A stretch of DNA of 64,000 nucleotides from Cycas panzhihuaensis (taxonomy: Eukaryota; Cycadophyta). Made by a program: the position numbers and the translations under genes. The notes below the pieces were generated by a model, which worked only from the letters and a program-made list of their open reading frames with translations, did not search any database and was not told the DNA's origin. Below, one piece after another: positions 62,168 through 64,000 of this stretch. The stretch's first letter is position 1. Each line of letters opens with the position of its first letter. The stretch spans positions 222,215,741 through 222,279,740 of the forward strand of contig CM041465.1 in assembly GCA_023213395.1 (NCBI GenBank), written 5' to 3'.

Positions 62168-62305
62168 TTAGAGGTTCACTAACTCAAGATACCCTAATAT
62201 CATGTGTCATATGATGAAAAATGGTTGCATTATATGATTTTTTAATTTTAGTTAGATTAAAAAAAATATTACAAAAATTCTATTAATTTAATTAGAGTAA
62301 TCCAT

Positions 62306-62349
62306 AGGTGGTGGTGGGGGGGAGGGGCATGGTGTTAGGGTGGGTGGTT
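62306..62349 (+). repeat. G-rich island with quadruplex potential
   Basis: Within very AT-rich DNA, runs of 7, 4, 3 and 3 G occur in about 30 bp (GGGGGGGAGGGG, then TTAGGGTGGG), preceded by GGTGGTGG. Confidence 0.6.
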
Positions 62350-62989
62350 GTTAGACGTACCCAAAAGGCTTTTATAAGTTTTATTTCCAATTTTAAAATA
62401 ATAGAACTTAATTTAGAAATGCAAAAATAGGCTAATATTTTCTAGGAAGGTGATAATATTGTTCTTAAACCTTTTTTTTGTCAACTTCTGAATGTCGTGA
62501 CAAAAGTTATAGAAATTCAAATTAACTTGAGAAAAATTCATTAGAAGAATGCTTGAGTCCACTTTCTAATAAAAAATTAGAACTCAATTTGGACAATTAT
62601 TAAAAAGGCTATATCACATTTGTTGAGAAAGGTCATATTTGCCTTAATTTTTTTTATAATTCTATTATATTTTCTTATGTTTTTAGGGAAAAAATTATTC
62701 TTTTCTATATAAGCTAACATGTTATTAAGGTATATATCAAAAAATAAAATTATGTATAGAATAAATATATCATTCATATTTCAATGGGAATAGCTAAAAT
62801 ATTATTCACCTTAGAAACTAGATTAGAGAAATGAAAAATAAAAACACCTTAACACTTCAACTATTAGAGCAAGATACCATAGCTAGAATAAGAATTAGAA
62901 GAGAATTATATTAAATAAAATGATGATATACATGAAGTAGTTAGTCATTTAAGAAGTGATGGTATAAAGAAAGTAATCATTCTACTTTA

Positions 62990-63170
62990 GATTTGTGCCA
63001 AGTTGTTCACTCATCTATTTCTTTGGGTAGTTTGTTAGTCCCTATCAACTCTCCTTTTCATATGTTATCATGTAAAGAAAATGTTATGAGTTTAGCTCAT
63101 GAAAATTTAGAATGTCTAATGATGCCCCATCCTAATTAGTTAAACATGTTTATTATAGACATCGCAATTC
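62990..63170 (+). pseudogene. Unassigned short open stretch
   Basis: About 55 codons reading LCQVVHSSISLGSLLVPINS and onward to SLAHENLECL, then a stop. The composition is protein-like rather than AT-driven, but I do not recognise the family. It may be a fragment of another retroelement next to element F. Confidence 0.25.
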
Positions 63171-63179
63171 CTCTTAAGA

Positions 63180-64000
63180 TTATAAATTGTCAAGGTGATA
63201 GAATGAAGTAAGAGCAAAAACCAAGAGTGAAAAATATGATATAGTTTAAGAATGATATTAGGGTAGGACTATCATTAAAGGATGTCTAGTCACCAATGAA
63301 GGACTACCCTAGAAAGCAAGAGTAAAAAGAAAGGAAAGAAAAGATCCTAGATATACTAAGGAGCTTCCAACTGATGAGTCCCTAGTATGGTTACCAGTGA
63401 AATATACAAAAGCAAGGATGGAACACAAATAACAAACCTAGTAAGATGAGCTTAGGGAATGGATGGAAAGTATGAGGAGTGAAGGCGATTCTAAGCCTAA
63501 CTCAAGGTGCTCGTATGCCTCTTAGATGCATGTGTGGGATGTATCATGATTCTAAGCAACATAGGAATGGCTAAACTAGGACAACCTAAGTGCTTATGTG
63601 TGTATGTAAATGATTTTAGTTTCCAATGGCATGGACCTATGGCAAGCTAAAGGAAATGGTGTTCATACATTCACATGAATCTATGCCCTTTTCTCATTCA
63701 ATGAATGCAAAGTATATCCCTAGTTAGAAACACAATGTCACCCCAAGAGTTTGGGGACTCATAACTATGTGATCCCTTCCTTTGCTTGGGTTTTTAAAAG
63801 ATGCAATACAAGGACTAAGCTATTTTTTCTTTTTGGAGGAGTTAGTGTAATGCAACTATGTAATAAAAAACATAATGAAAGAAAAATAAAATAAACTTTT
63901 TTTTTCTTTTGTTCTTTCTCTCTCTTTTTTATTTTTTAGGGAATAGACATGTGAAGGCATAAGAAAGAAAAAAGAAAGGGCAATGGGTAAATCAAGATAT
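63180..64000 (-). mobile_element. Tat-type element F, minus strand, leader, PBS and start of 5' LTR
   Basis: The leader 63270-63377 matches that of element E (32080-32141), and the LTR from 63398 matches E-type LTR pieces (for example 63755-63785 with 49475-49505). Only leader, PBS and about 600 bp of LTR are inside the window; no gag of F is seen to the left, so F is truncated there. Confidence 0.65.
63378..63396 (-). other. Primer binding site of element F
   Basis: TGGTAACCATACTAGGGAC on the minus strand, one base after the LTR end TTTCA. Keeps the initial TGG that is mutated in B and E. Confidence 0.65.

Larger units (their letters stand above)
60000..62990. other. AT-rich stretch without a recognised gene
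   Basis: May include the leader and 5' LTR of copia G in its first part (60000-61000), but I could not match it to the LTR at 50157-50589. The remainder is AT-rich with no motif; the frame at 62577-62777 is AT-driven. It contains the (TA)n tract and the G-rich island listed separately. Confidence 0.5.

Noticed and set aside
1-64000. Host protein genes, tRNA or rRNA genes, CRISPR arrays
   Set aside because: No frame outside the retroelements shows a recognisable host protein, no tRNA-like box pairs were seen, and repeats are LTRs, duplications or microsatellites.

Overview
This window comes from a plant nuclear genome, and all the coding signal I can recognise belongs to decayed LTR retrotransposons. 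I found no intact host gene, tRNA, rRNA or CRISPR array. The plant assignment rests on Ty1/copia elements primed by initiator tRNA-Met, on very large Ty3/gypsy elements of the Tat/Ogre type with an extra RNase H, and on plant mobile domain (PMD) reading frames carried inside two of those elements. A large-genome angiosperm and a silenced, heterochromatic location fit best; the species cannot be read from the sequence.

Layout. (1) 1-1400 is AT-rich with no identifiable gene. (2) Copia element A (+) occupies 1401-3861 and resumes at 26680-28580. (3) A is split by Tat-type gypsy element B (-), 3862-26674, with 2.9-kb LTRs and a GATTC/GATTT target duplication. (4) B is itself split by copia element C (+), 17887-23179, with 626/628-bp LTRs and a perfect GGAGA target duplication. 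(5) At 28580-32295 lies a truncated second Tat-type element E (-), whose LTR resumes at 49255-50156. (6) E is interrupted by Tat-type element D (+), 32296-49254, with 2.3-kb LTRs. (7) 50157-60000 holds copia element G (-), interrupted by copia element H (+), 51419-56596. (8) 60000-63180 is AT-rich, with a long (TA)n tract and one G-rich island. (9) 63180-64000 is the start of a third E-like Tat element F (-), running off the window.

How the parts work together. B and D carry gag, protease, reverse transcriptase, RNase H and integrase on the element sense strand. Each also has a separate 140-codon archaeal-type RNase H frame (aRNH) downstream of integrase, and a PMD gene on the opposite strand. 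In D the order is integrase - aRNH - antisense PMD - 3' LTR. In B it is integrase - antisense PMD - aRNH - 3' LTR. The PMD frame of B runs about 380 codons in one register, is followed by plausible GT-AG introns, and has a TATA-like box upstream. This antisense PMD/aRNH cassette, with swapped order in two neighbours, is the most interesting feature here.

All copies look dead. Stops fall mostly at positions where related proteins have Gln, Arg or Trp (CAG/CAA/CGA/TGG becoming TAG/TAA/TGA), as expected from deamination of methylated cytosine. C and H otherwise keep one frame over about 4 kb. H shows two further oddities: mutated catalytic aspartates, and an exact-length 340-bp direct duplication of its flanks joined to a 3' LTR lacking its last 20 bp.
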